Shown in pieces: positions 25,814 through 34,801 of a stretch of 55,754 nucleotides of DNA. Every line of letters begins with the position of its first letter. Within the stretch, counting starts at the first letter, position 1. A program made the position numbers and the translations under genes. The notes below the pieces were generated by a model. The model was not told where the DNA came from. It saw only the letters and a program-made list of their open reading frames with translations, and ran no database searches. The stretch is from Paenibacillus sp. (lineage in GTDB: Bacteria > Bacillota > Bacilli > Paenibacillales > Paenibacillaceae), in contig JAIRVF010000026.1 in NCBI GenBank assembly GCA_031254035.1, forward strand, positions 1-55,754, written 5' to 3'.

Positions 25814-27622
25814 TTAATCGGATCCTTCTTCCGTTACGAAATTCAGATGCCGTTCATCCAGCAAAGCTGTGCTGCCAAGATCCGGCTGATCTACTAGTGT
25901 AATTACTGCTTGTTCCGGCGCATCATGTAGTTCGAACAGTATAATTTCATTGCGTCCTTTATGGAGCAATGGCCCAGGCACATATAAAGCTTGCTGTGGT
26001 CCAGCTTCCCAATAACGACCCAGGTTAAATCCATTCACCCATACGACGCCTTTTTTCCAGCCATCAACTCTCAGGAATGTGTCACCGACCTGCTCCACGT
26101 CGACATATCCACGATAAAACGCCGGACCTTGCACCTTTTCTTCCCCTTTAGTAAAATTCAGCTCGGACAGGGAAGCAGGCTCCAGTGGAAGTGTTCTGAT
26201 CGTCCAGCCATATTGGAACTGGTTATCGATACGCACGCCTTCCGTAATTCCTTTCGGATCCCGGAGAAACGGTCCATAGTTTACGCGGCCCATGTTTTCA
26301 ACGAGAATGTCCAGTCTTGCACCCTCTTTTGGCACTGAAATATCCAGTGGCTGCGGGTTCCAGCGTTCGACCACCCCCAGCAACTTCCCATCCAAGAACA
26401 CCTGCGCACGATCATGAACATCCTGAATATAAAGCTTTTGCCCCTTACGAGGCCCTTTAACCCAAGTTGAATACATGATAAACCCGTAAGATTGTCCGAA
26501 TTTCTCCATCGGTTGGATAAAAGCCTTTTCCACCGGTGTAGACAATGTGTCCAGCTCATCAAACAACGGACTGCATTGAGCCAAGGTTACCTGTCCGTAA
26601 GCACATTTGGAAATCGGTTCAGGCAGGGAACATCCCGGTTTAATGCCATGTTTCTCGAATACTTCCCTTACGGCTTCATATTTGCTTGTTAGATCTCCCC
26701 ATTCGGTCAACATCGCATCATAATCATAGCTTGTCACTGTCGGTTGGTACTCTTCCGGATGATTCGCCCCGTTGTAGAACCCGAAGTTGGTGCCGCCATG
26801 GAACATGTACATGTTGATTGAAGACCCTGCCTCTAGCATTTCATCCAACACCTGGCCAACATCAGAAGCCTCACGGACATGATGAGGTTCCATCCAATGA
26901 TCGAACCAGCCATTCCAGTATTCCATCACCATTAGCGGATCATGCTCTCTATGCTCCCGGAACTTGGCAAAGGACTCAGCAACACGGGATCCGAAATTCA
27001 CGGTCGCATGCACGCCGTCCATCGTACCGCCAATCAGCATTTCATCCGTTGGACCGTCAGAGGTAAATAGCAGCACATCCACACCTCTTGCAACCAGGCC
27101 ATCGCGAAGATATTCAAGGTAAGAGGTGTCGTTGCCGAAGCTTCCGTATTCATTTTCGACTTGAACAGCCAAAATCGGTCCGCCGTTGCTCGATAGCAAA
27201 GGAACCAGCTTAGGAATTAGCACATCATAATAACGGTCCACCTTGGCCAAATATGCAGGATCATAACAACGCAGACCCATGTCGCTATCCTTCAGAAGCC
27301 AGGCTGGAAGCCCGCCGAACTCCCATTCCGCACAAATGTATGGGCTTGGTCTTACGATTACATAAAGCCCCATTTCCTGCGCCAGCTTAATAAACGAAGC
27401 GACGTCGGCTATGCCATCAAACACAAATTCGCCTTCTTTAGGCTCATGAAAGTTCCAAGGAATATAAGTCTCAACCGTATTAAAACCACAAGCTTTCAGC
27501 TTTTGCAGACGATCTTTCCAATACTCCGGCACGACACGGAAATAATGAATCGCTCCTGACAGAATCCGAAAAGGTTGATCATCCAATACATATTGTCCAT
27601 TTTTGATTTCCAGCAAAGTCAT
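25814..27622 (-). CDS. glycoside hydrolase family 35 beta-galactosidase
   Basis: A 602-residue retaining glycosidase without signal peptide, hence cytoplasmic. GH35 landmarks are SGAIHYFRVVPEYWKDRL near the N-terminus and the acid/base segment LAVQVENEYGSFG around residue 155. The nucleophile segment is VMEYWNGWFDHWMEP near 235, followed by MYMFHGGTNFGFYNGA. C-terminal jelly-roll domains follow. It should release terminal beta-linked galactose from imported oligosaccharides. The ATG has AGGAGTG upstream. It is the last gene after the ABC importer, separated from the binding protein by a terminator, which suggests lower or separate expression. Confidence 0.93.
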   Translation of the reverse strand: MTLLEIKNGQYVLDDQPFRILSGAIHYFRVVPEYWKDRLQKLKACGFNTVETYIPWNFHEPKEGEFVFDGIADVASFIKLAQEMGLYVIVRPSPYICAEWEFGGLPAWLLKDSDMGLRCYDPAYLAKVDRYYDVLIPKLVPLLSSNGGPILAVQVENEYGSFGNDTSYLEYLRDGLVARGVDVLLFTSDGPTDEMLIGGTMDGVHATVNFGSRVAESFAKFREHREHDPLMVMEYWNGWFDHWMEPHHVREASDVGQVLDEMLEAGSSINMYMFHGGTNFGFYNGANHPEEYQPTVTSYDYDAMLTEWGDLTSKYEAVREVFEKHGIKPGCSLPEPISKCAYGQVTLAQCSPLFDELDTLSTPVEKAFIQPMEKFGQSYGFIMYSTWVKGPRKGQKLYIQDVHDRAQVFLDGKLLGVVERWNPQPLDISVPKEGARLDILVENMGRVNYGPFLRDPKGITEGVRIDNQFQYGWTIRTLPLEPASLSELNFTKGEEKVQGPAFYRGYVDVEQVGDTFLRVDGWKKGVVWVNGFNLGRYWEAGPQQALYVPGPLLHKGRNEIILFELHDAPEQAVITLVDQPDLGSTALLDERHLNFVTEEGSD

Positions 27623-27651
27623 GTTAGTTCACTCCTAAGTATGTTGTGCGA

Positions 27652-27691
27652 AAAAAAAGCTTTGAAGAGCCAGGGTGGACTCTTCAAAGCT
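27652..27691 (-). terminator. terminator after the binding-protein gene
   Basis: AGCTTTGAAGAG (27659-27670) pairs with CTCTTCAAAGCT (27680-27691), 12 perfect pairs. Eight T follow on the minus strand. It lies 33 bases past the stop, before the GH35 gene. Confidence 0.9.
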
Positions 27692-27724
27692 CAACAATTT
27701 CATATTACTTCGTCGTTTCTAATC

Positions 27725-29107
27725 TTACTTGGATTCTTTTTCGTTGATAATTTTCGTTGCTTCATCAACCATCCACTTTTGCACTTTATCGATCGGTTCA
27801 TTGCTCAGCATAAACTTACTGAAACCGTCATCAATAACTTTGGTAAGGTCCGAACCGCTAGTTGTAACCACGTTGGAAGCATCCAAATATTTGATATCTG
27901 AGCCAAACAGAGTTTCTTTCAAAGATTCTACATCATATTTGTCCGCGTTTTTACCAATCATACGGTCAACCAATTTAGTTTGGTCAGCTTTTTTCCAACC
28001 GGAGAACTCTTGTCTTGCTTCCGAATCGGAAGTTGTCATAAAGCGCATCAATTTATATGATTCTTCTTTATGCTTGGATGTTGCGCCCATTGCAAGCTGT
28101 CCGCCACCCACAAAATATTTGCCGCCTTCATAATCTTTAGGCAAAGCGCTTTGCGGTGGAAGTGGTACAGGAGCAAATGCTGTTTTGAAATCATGCGGAT
28201 ATTGTTCAACATTGCCTGGATCAGGAATCATAAAGCTTCCGGACATAAGCATTGCCGCACTGCCGCTGAAGAATTCGCTTCGATAATTCAGTTTTGCTGC
28301 CAGTGTATCGCTATAAGCTTTAGCCGATTTGTCCACGCTCTCCATATCCTTGCGGAGTTGGAAGAAGTATTTGTATGTTGGGTCGGCCAAAATTGTTGAG
28401 CCGTCATCATAACGATATGGATCTTTCATGACAGTTTGCGCTGGAGCATTCACGTAAAGCTCCCAAGTGTGGAAGTAAGTTCCGTAACGCTTATCAACGC
28501 CTTCGCCTTTGGTCAGCTTCTTCGCGTAGTCGCGATAGTCATCCCATGTCCATCCAAACTTCGGTACAGGAAGTCCAACCTCGTCCAAAGCATCTTTGTT
28601 CAGCAAGACGAATGTATAACCGGCTGTCATTTCCATGCCGTAATATTTATCTCCGACTTTCGGATTGACATAATATTCATCTTCAGGCTTAATGTTATCT
28701 TTTTCGTAAAATTCGTTTAATGGAGCAAATGCGCCTCTAGCTCCTCTTTCGACAACGCCACCAGCACTTGGCAGATTCACAACGTCGATCGCTTCGCCCG
28801 AAGAAACCAAGAAGTCCAACTTTTTCAGCATTTCGACAGAGTTACCTGGAACAAGCACGACATGCTCAACTTTGATGTCCGGATTTTGCGCTTCGAATTC
28901 TTTCAGCATTTTATCCGTGTTTCCTTCTTGATCAGCATTATCCCAGTTGTAATACTTCAGGGTAACTTGTTCTCCTGATTTTCCTGCTGCATCATCACTA
29001 GATTTGCTTGCAGAATCGGAGTTGCCGCCGCACCCGCTCAGTACTGTGAACAGAGATAACAGCAAACATGTCGAAGCCAAGAGATTACGTTTACTTTTCT
29101 TTCTCAT
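27725..29107 (-). CDS. extracellular sugar-binding lipoprotein (CUT1)
   Basis: A 460-residue lipoprotein. The signal peptide (LLASTCLLLSLFTVLSGC) has its lipobox cysteine at about residue 26, followed by a Ser/Asp/Gly linker. The family-1 binding fold shows MLKEFEAQNPDIKVEHVVL and KLDFLVSSGEAIDVVNLPS. It captures an oligosaccharide for the permeases just upstream (29224-31015). The ATG is preceded by a G-rich site. A consensus cre element lies 24 bases upstream of the start. Ligand not known; the surrounding glycosidases suggest a fucose/uronic-acid/galactose glycan. Confidence 0.92.
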   Translation of the reverse strand: MRKKSKRNLLASTCLLLSLFTVLSGCGGNSDSASKSSDDAAGKSGEQVTLKYYNWDNADQEGNTDKMLKEFEAQNPDIKVEHVVLVPGNSVEMLKKLDFLVSSGEAIDVVNLPSAGGVVERGARGAFAPLNEFYEKDNIKPEDEYYVNPKVGDKYYGMEMTAGYTFVLLNKDALDEVGLPVPKFGWTWDDYRDYAKKLTKGEGVDKRYGTYFHTWELYVNAPAQTVMKDPYRYDDGSTILADPTYKYFFQLRKDMESVDKSAKAYSDTLAAKLNYRSEFFSGSAAMLMSGSFMIPDPGNVEQYPHDFKTAFAPVPLPPQSALPKDYEGGKYFVGGGQLAMGATSKHKEESYKLMRFMTTSDSEARQEFSGWKKADQTKLVDRMIGKNADKYDVESLKETLFGSDIKYLDASNVVTTSGSDLTKVIDDGFSKFMLSNEPIDKVQKWMVDEATKIINEKESK

Positions 29108-29130
29108 TTTTCTGCCCCCTACTTAGATGT

Positions 29131-29144
29131 TGTCATCGCTTACA
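29131..29144. promoter_or_regulatory. cre (CcpA) site upstream of the binding-protein gene
   Basis: TGTCATCGCTTACA matches the CcpA consensus TGWNANCGNTNWCA at every position. It lies between a TATACT-like -10 (minus strand, near 29150-29155) and the start at 29107, where bound CcpA would block transcription. This predicts glucose repression of the importer. Confidence 0.65.
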
Positions 29145-29223
29145 AACTCAGTATAATTACCGAGCCCCACTTGGACGTGAATAATTTTGAGGTAAAAAGA
29201 TGACTATTTTGACCTTTTACACC

Positions 29224-30060
29224 TTAACCTTTTACGCCACCAAGCGCAATACCGTTGATCACCTGTTTCTGCAGGACAATGAAGACAATCAGCAGCGGAA
29301 TAATGGCGGAAAGCGAAGCCATCATCATAATCGCATCGTTGGTCGTATAGTCATCCCGGAACAGCGTCATGCCGAGCGGAATGGTATACGAAGTTTTGGT
29401 TTGCAAGAAGATGAGCGGATTCTGGTAGTCGTTCCAGGACCAAATAAATTTGATAATGGCCACAGTTGCCAGTACAGGCCGGCAGAGCGGAATGATAACC
29501 GAGAAAAATGTTCTTAAATGACCGGCGCCGTCGATTTTTGCCGCCTCAATAAATTCGTCGCTGATCCCAGTCATGAATTGGCGCAGCAAGAAAGTGAAGT
29601 AGATCGAGAACATACTCATCAGAATCAAAGCGAAATGAGTATCATATAAACCCAACCAGCGAATCAACATAAAGCGCGGAATGAGCGTAGCCTGATCTGG
29701 AATGATCATGAAAGCAAGCAGTGCTGTAAAGACAATGTTTCTTCCGCGGAATTTCAGCTTCGTGAACGAATATGCCGCCATCGTCGACACAAGCAAGGTT
29801 ACTAAGGTTACGATTACAGCAACTTTGATGGAGTTCATATAGATATGTGCAAATGGTACATTCCCCATCCAAACCGCTTTGAAGTTGTATGTCACATTGA
29901 TGGATTTAGGAATCCACTCAATCGGGAACCGCATGACGTCCTTTTCAAATTTGAACGCTGATGACAGCATCCAAACAAACGGAATCAAGAAGAGAACGGA
30001 CAATGCAGCCATTAAAATCGTTGATATTATTTTCGAGAAGTTTTTACGAATAAACAACAT
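29224..30060 (-). CDS. CUT1 sugar ABC permease (MalG-like)
   Basis: A 278-residue membrane subunit with six helices (first at residues 10-32, ISTILMAALSVLFLIPFVWM). The EAA loop is FIEAAKIDGAGHLRTFFSVI around residues 172-191, and it ends with the subfamily's typical VINGIALGGVKG. It pairs with the permease at 30077, with a gap of 16 bases, and the lipoprotein at 27725. No ATPase is encoded nearby. Confidence 0.95.
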   Translation of the reverse strand: MLFIRKNFSKIISTILMAALSVLFLIPFVWMLSSAFKFEKDVMRFPIEWIPKSINVTYNFKAVWMGNVPFAHIYMNSIKVAVIVTLVTLLVSTMAAYSFTKLKFRGRNIVFTALLAFMIIPDQATLIPRFMLIRWLGLYDTHFALILMSMFSIYFTFLLRQFMTGISDEFIEAAKIDGAGHLRTFFSVIIPLCRPVLATVAIIKFIWSWNDYQNPLIFLQTKTSYTIPLGMTLFRDDYTTNDAIMMMASLSAIIPLLIVFIVLQKQVINGIALGGVKG

Positions 30061-30076
30061 GATGTCATCTCCTCCT

Positions 30077-31015
30077 TTATACAGAATCCTCTTTTCTCAT
30101 TTTCCACGTTGCAGCCGTGATGATACCGATAATGGCAAACAACAACCAGGATATAGCGGACGCATAACCCATGTTATAGTTCACGAATCCTTCTTCGTAA
30201 ATCCGGAACACGATTACCGTCGAGGAATTATCCGGTCCGCCTTCTGTCAGGTAGGAGATAATATCGAACACTTTAAAGGAACCGATCAGCATCGTTATCA
30301 GCAAGAAAAAGGTCGTAGAGCGAAGCAAAGGAACCGTAATTTTGAAAAACTTGGTCATTCCAGTCGCGCCGTCGATCTCTGCAGCTTCATAAAGCTCAGC
30401 TGAAATGTTCGTCAGGCCCGCCAGATAAATGATAATCGTATATCCGAGTCCTGCCCATGAGCTGATGATCGCGATCGCGATAAGGGATGTTTTCGGATCC
30501 ACCAACCATTTCGGCGGATTGGAAATTCCGAGGTCCATCAAGAACTGGTTAATAGGTCCAAGCGATGGGTGGAACAATGCGCTCCATACGGCCGCAATCG
30601 CAATGATGGATGAAATATACGGGATGAAAAACACAACTTTGAAATAATCTTTAAAAAATACTTTGTTGTGAATAATGACCGCCAGTATCAGCGCGATTAT
30701 TATCGGCAAAGGTACGGTCAACACCGTATAGATCAGATTGTTTTTCAGAGCCTTCATAATCGTCGGGTCCTGGAACATATGAATGTAGTTATTCAGTCCC
30801 GCGAATTTAATCCCTGACAATCCCGAAAGCAGATTCCAGTCAGTAAAACTTAAATACAGGGAGAAGCCGAGCGCAAATACATTTAGCAGTAGCATCCCGA
30901 TAATTTCCGGGGTTAGAAACAACCAGCCAACTAATGCTTCCTTACGTTTCGGAGTCCAAAATTTTCGAGGATTTTGAAGCTTCTCCGTCGGGTAACTTGG
31001 TTTAGCAGCTTCCAC
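30077..31015 (-). CDS. CUT1 sugar ABC permease (MalF-like)
   Basis: A 312-residue inner-membrane subunit. A basic cytoplasmic N-terminus precedes VGWLFLTPEIIGMLLLNVFA (first helix). The EAA loop is YEAAEIDGATGMTKFFKITV near residues 215-235. The start is GTG at 31015 with GAGGTG eight bases upstream. It is the first gene of the importer operon, after a terminator that closes the two-component genes. Confidence 0.95.
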   Translation of the reverse strand: MEAAKPSYPTEKLQNPRKFWTPKRKEALVGWLFLTPEIIGMLLLNVFALGFSLYLSFTDWNLLSGLSGIKFAGLNNYIHMFQDPTIMKALKNNLIYTVLTVPLPIIIALILAVIIHNKVFFKDYFKVVFFIPYISSIIAIAAVWSALFHPSLGPINQFLMDLGISNPPKWLVDPKTSLIAIAIISSWAGLGYTIIIYLAGLTNISAELYEAAEIDGATGMTKFFKITVPLLRSTTFFLLITMLIGSFKVFDIISYLTEGGPDNSSTVIVFRIYEEGFVNYNMGYASAISWLLFAIIGIITAATWKMRKEDSV

Positions 31016-31127
31016 TTCGCATCACCTCAACATGAATTATTTGATTTAATCATAATGTAAATGAGGTTTTCACAAAGGACGGATTCTGACTTGATAGGGG
31101 TAAAATTTTGACTTTTACTCTCACCCC

Positions 31128-31186
31128 CAAAAAAACGGGACCGTTTCCCGCGATCCCCTTTTCGGATCGGAAGAAACGGCCCCGTA
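31128..31186 (-). terminator. terminator after the response regulator gene
   Basis: ACGGG-ACCGTTTC pairs with GAAACGG-CCCCGT, with an inner GATCC/GGATC. On the minus strand seven T follow. It isolates the regulator genes from the importer operon. Confidence 0.88.
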
Positions 31187-31217
31187 TCGAATTATTGCCA
31201 ATGTTAAAGACACCTGA

Positions 31218-32816
31218 TTATCTGGCGTATTTGTTGACGGCATACTTGGTTTTATATTCACTTGGCGTCATGCCGATGTATTTCTTAAATACTTTGGAAA
31301 AATAAGTCCGGTCCGAATATCCCAGCCCCATCGCAAGCGATTCGAGCGTCTGACCAGAGGTTTTCATCATTTTCGTGGCAATGGTCATTTTGTATTGATG
31401 GACGTAATCCGTAAAATTAACACCTGTCAAGCGCTTAAAATAACGCGAAAAATAGCTTGGATTCAGGTATAAATACCGTGCCATGTCAATCGACGTGACA
31501 TTATCAGCCAAGTGCTGATCGATAAACTGCTGGATCTGCTGCAATTTAGGCTCTTGTGCGGCTGAGACCGTACTCCCCTGTTTATTTTGGGCAATAAAAA
31601 CCAGCTGCCTTTCGGCAAGTTCCATCACATCTTCCAAGGTCCTAGCGTAGGAGAGATAGGTATACCTTGTTTCATCCCATTTCCTTCCGGAAAACATCAT
31701 AGCAACGCTGCGCAATAAAAGAATGACCTCTTGAACGATTTCGTCCGGCTCAAACCGCTTCTCTTTTACCTTATCTCCGATGGAAACAACCATATCGTGG
31801 ATGCTGTGTGCATCGTTTTTCAATATGGCCCGTTCCATGTCCGTTTTATATGTATCCAACGAACCTTGTGGGAAAGGCAGGAAGACTTGCTGCATATAGA
31901 GCTGCATGTCCTTAACCGTCAGTTCGTTGCCCTCGTAAAACCCGTTTTTATGGTGAATGATTTGATGATAGCAGCCTCCAACGTCCGCTAGTCCCATTTT
32001 ATCGGTCACGGTCACGATGTTTAATTGCAGCTTCAAAAATTGCGCGGCCCTGCTTCGCAACTCCTCCATATACCTTTGAAAATTAGGGCATACATTATCC
32101 GCTAGATTCAGCCTGTAGTTGTATAACACGATCAGGTTGTCCTGATCCAGGAATGGAGTGATTCCTTCATACGCTTCTGAAAGCTCCACCGCGATATTGT
32201 AAATAGCATACATTATGAGCGATAAATTGTTTTGAACGTAAAACCTTTCGTACGAAGAATAATGGAGATTGACCACTCCCAGCATAAACCAAGGGTATCC
32301 CCAGGAAATGCCGATCCCTGCGGCATAATCCACCGTTGACTCGGGGTGCCCCCCGTCAATGACCCGCTGGATCAACCCCTGCTTGAATAGCTCTTTATTA
32401 TAATGCGATGCTTTCTGCCCCATAGGAGCGGATTTCTTCTGCAAAAAGCGAATTGTTTTATTTAAGCTTTGTTCCAGTTGGTCCGGCGTCAGCTGATCTT
32501 TAAGCAAGTAGTCATCCGCATTTAGCTTAACCGCCTGCTGGGCATAATGGAAATCTTCATGGCAAGTTAAAAAGATGACGCGAATATCGGGTTTCATGCT
32601 GCGAAAATCCGCTGCCAGCTCGATTCCATTTTTCTGCGGCAATCCGATGTCCGTAATAACGATATCCGGCCATGTTTCTTTAAAGAGATGCAGCGCTTTG
32701 GCGCTGGAATAAGTCGTTCCCACAATGTTCAGCTGAAGAGCTTCCCACTCAATCATTTGCTGCAGTACTTTAAGCATCGGAACATCATCATCAATAAGCA
32801 TTACTTTATGCATCAC
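31218..32816 (-). CDS. AraC-type response regulator (YesN-like)
   Basis: A 532-residue cytoplasmic transcription factor. The receiver domain (residues 1-120) has the acidic cluster IDDDV, the phospho-acceptor Asp in DIVITDIGLPQKNG and the lysine in DDYLLKDQ. A long middle region follows, then an AraC double helix-turn-helix at about 430-530 (MARYLYLNPSYFSRYFKRLT and LGYSDRTYFSKVFKKYIGMT). It should activate the importer and glycosidase genes around it on phosphorylation by the kinase at 32914. A GTG at 32816 has AAGGAGG eight bases upstream; ATG 32813 is nearly as likely. Confidence 0.93.
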   Translation of the reverse strand: MMHKVMLIDDDVPMLKVLQQMIEWEALQLNIVGTTYSSAKALHLFKETWPDIVITDIGLPQKNGIELAADFRSMKPDIRVIFLTCHEDFHYAQQAVKLNADDYLLKDQLTPDQLEQSLNKTIRFLQKKSAPMGQKASHYNKELFKQGLIQRVIDGGHPESTVDYAAGIGISWGYPWFMLGVVNLHYSSYERFYVQNNLSLIMYAIYNIAVELSEAYEGITPFLDQDNLIVLYNYRLNLADNVCPNFQRYMEELRSRAAQFLKLQLNIVTVTDKMGLADVGGCYHQIIHHKNGFYEGNELTVKDMQLYMQQVFLPFPQGSLDTYKTDMERAILKNDAHSIHDMVVSIGDKVKEKRFEPDEIVQEVILLLRSVAMMFSGRKWDETRYTYLSYARTLEDVMELAERQLVFIAQNKQGSTVSAAQEPKLQQIQQFIDQHLADNVTSIDMARYLYLNPSYFSRYFKRLTGVNFTDYVHQYKMTIATKMMKTSGQTLESLAMGLGYSDRTYFSKVFKKYIGMTPSEYKTKYAVNKYAR

Positions 32817-32913
32817 ATTGCATTCCTCCTTGCAAAATCACCCCACAAAGTGACATGTGGCCTCGAAGCTTATTCCGATTACTTTGCGGGGACCCCGGAA
32901 ATATTTAAATTCT

Positions 32914-34623
32914 TTATTGCAAAGAAAGCCTAGTTGTATGAACAGGAATTTGAATCCGGGCCGTGATTCCGTTATGCACATTAATATCCAGCGAAAGCGT
33001 GGCCTCAGGGCCAAATGAAAGCTTGAGCCGCCGGGCAATATTGATCAATCCGACCCTTTGGTATGAAGGATCCGGTTCGCGATCACAGTTCAGCAGAAGA
33101 TCATTCAACCGGCACAGTTGCTCTTCCTCCATCCCTTCACCATTATTTTCAATTTCGATCAGAATAAAATCATCTTTCTTATGGGCGGAAATCCAAACTC
33201 TCGCATCCGGGTGGTCCACGAATCCATGGACGATGGCATTTTCAATGATTGGTTGGAGCATCAGTTTGGGAAGCTTCCAGGACTTCAAATCCGGTTCCAA
33301 ATCGATCGTCAGTTGAACTGGGATTTCACTTCGGATCTTCATAATATCGATATAATGCCTCATCAATTCGCATTCTTCCTGCAATGTTGCTGTTTCATTA
33401 AACTTCATGTAAGCACGGAGCAAACTCATCAAGGAGTCGATAATGCCGCTGTGAACATAATCCTTTTGTAAAATCAAACTACATTTAATTGAATTCAGCG
33501 TATTGATTAGAAAATGGGGGCGGATCTGCATAAATAACGCTTCAAGTTCCATAACCCTTTTCTGTTCCTGCTCCTGCTCGATATCATGAATCAAGCCTTG
33601 AAGCTGATCCAACATCGTATTTAATGTACGGCTTAGTTCAGCGATATCATCCCGACCCTTGACCTCAAGTCTTGCATTGAGATTGCCCATACCAAATTGG
33701 CGGACGACCCGCTGTAGTTTTTGGATAGGTCTATGTAATCTTTTCGCAATAAACATCGAGGAAATAGAAAAAATAATAAAAAACAGGACAACCCCGCCGA
33801 TACCCATATAAAACGTTCTCGATATTTTACCCGTAAAAGCCTCCTTGCTCGCTTCATATACCAAAGTCCAATCGGTTTTCTCCAGCGTCATTTCCGAGCG
33901 AAGGGTGGAGCGGGAAGAATCATTGTTTGGCGGAGTAAGATCTGTGTTTCCCGCAATTCTGCTTCCCTTAGCGTCAAAAAGAGCAACCTTGCCAAATTCG
34001 ACCGGCTTCAGCAGTTTTTCAAAATAAGACTCCGAGATGCCGATCAAAAGAACTGACAAATATTCTTTTTCACGGTCATCGTAAATGATCCTGGCCATAT
34101 AATAAGTTCCTTCTTTTCCAGGTTCATTCCGCATCATTCCGAGCCACTGTATCGTCTCCGGCTGATTGAAATTAATTTTTTGATATAAAGCGTCCAGGTT
34201 TTTGCTCATGGCTGGCAGATCATCTTCACCTGCTGGAATAATGAAGCGCTTTCTGTTTACCAAATACATACGTGTATTATTATTTAAGGGCTTGGACGTG
34301 ATCAGGGAAAACACGCCTTTAACCTGCGTGAAATTCGTATAATCATCGTACGTGCGCAGCTTGTCCGTATTCGCAAAGTTTTTCAAATAGGTTCTGAAAC
34401 TTGTATCGTTCACGATAAAATGGGAAGCAAACGTAACATCATCAATTGTTTTTCCGATTTCATCAATCATGACATTTAAAAAGTTCTCGTTCGTTAATTG
34501 AAGCTTTTCTACCATTGTTTGTTTAATTAATACAAAAGAGATCACCGATACAGTTATGATAGGAACAATAATGAACAAAAGGAATGACAGCTGTATTCTC
34601 TTGTAGTAAGTCAATTTGAACAC
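32914..34623 (-). CDS. sensor histidine kinase (YesM-like)
   Basis: A 569-residue membrane sensor. The first helix is SFLLFIIVPIITVSVISFVL (residues about 12-32), followed by an extracellular sensing region to about 285, a second helix GIGGVVLFFIIFSISSMFIA, then HAMP (about 300-350). The His_kinase domain has the acceptor histidine in MQIRPHFLINTLNSIK near 375, and the ATPase N-box is QPIIENAIVHGF. GTG 34623 is the start, with a weak AGAGAGG upstream. It lies 97 bp before its response regulator. The stimulus is probably an oligosaccharide or its loaded binding protein. Confidence 0.93.
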   Translation of the reverse strand: MFKLTYYKRIQLSFLLFIIVPIITVSVISFVLIKQTMVEKLQLTNENFLNVMIDEIGKTIDDVTFASHFIVNDTSFRTYLKNFANTDKLRTYDDYTNFTQVKGVFSLITSKPLNNNTRMYLVNRKRFIIPAGEDDLPAMSKNLDALYQKINFNQPETIQWLGMMRNEPGKEGTYYMARIIYDDREKEYLSVLLIGISESYFEKLLKPVEFGKVALFDAKGSRIAGNTDLTPPNNDSSRSTLRSEMTLEKTDWTLVYEASKEAFTGKISRTFYMGIGGVVLFFIIFSISSMFIAKRLHRPIQKLQRVVRQFGMGNLNARLEVKGRDDIAELSRTLNTMLDQLQGLIHDIEQEQEQKRVMELEALFMQIRPHFLINTLNSIKCSLILQKDYVHSGIIDSLMSLLRAYMKFNETATLQEECELMRHYIDIMKIRSEIPVQLTIDLEPDLKSWKLPKLMLQPIIENAIVHGFVDHPDARVWISAHKKDDFILIEIENNGEGMEEEQLCRLNDLLLNCDREPDPSYQRVGLINIARRLKLSFGPEATLSLDINVHNGITARIQIPVHTTRLSLQ

Positions 34624-34732
34624 GCTAAACTCAGCCTCTCTCTTGCTGCTATAATATTATGTTACCTTATCGTATATCGGCAGATCCTCTTTTGTCATTA
34701 ACTTTATTCAAAAAAACTATATTGGCTCGATA

Positions 34733-34800
34733 CTGAAATTAGTTCCTGACATTGTGCGAGATGGCCGCTGCGGTTACGGATCGTTCTTCCGATTGCTGTT
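34733..34800 (+). repeat. repeat family B, copy 3 (left half only)
   Basis: Only the first 68 bp of the element are present (CTGAAATTAGTTCCTGACAT through GATTGCTGTT). It breaks off exactly at the stop codon of the GH88 gene at 34802. Confidence 0.8.
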
Positions 34801-34801
34801 G

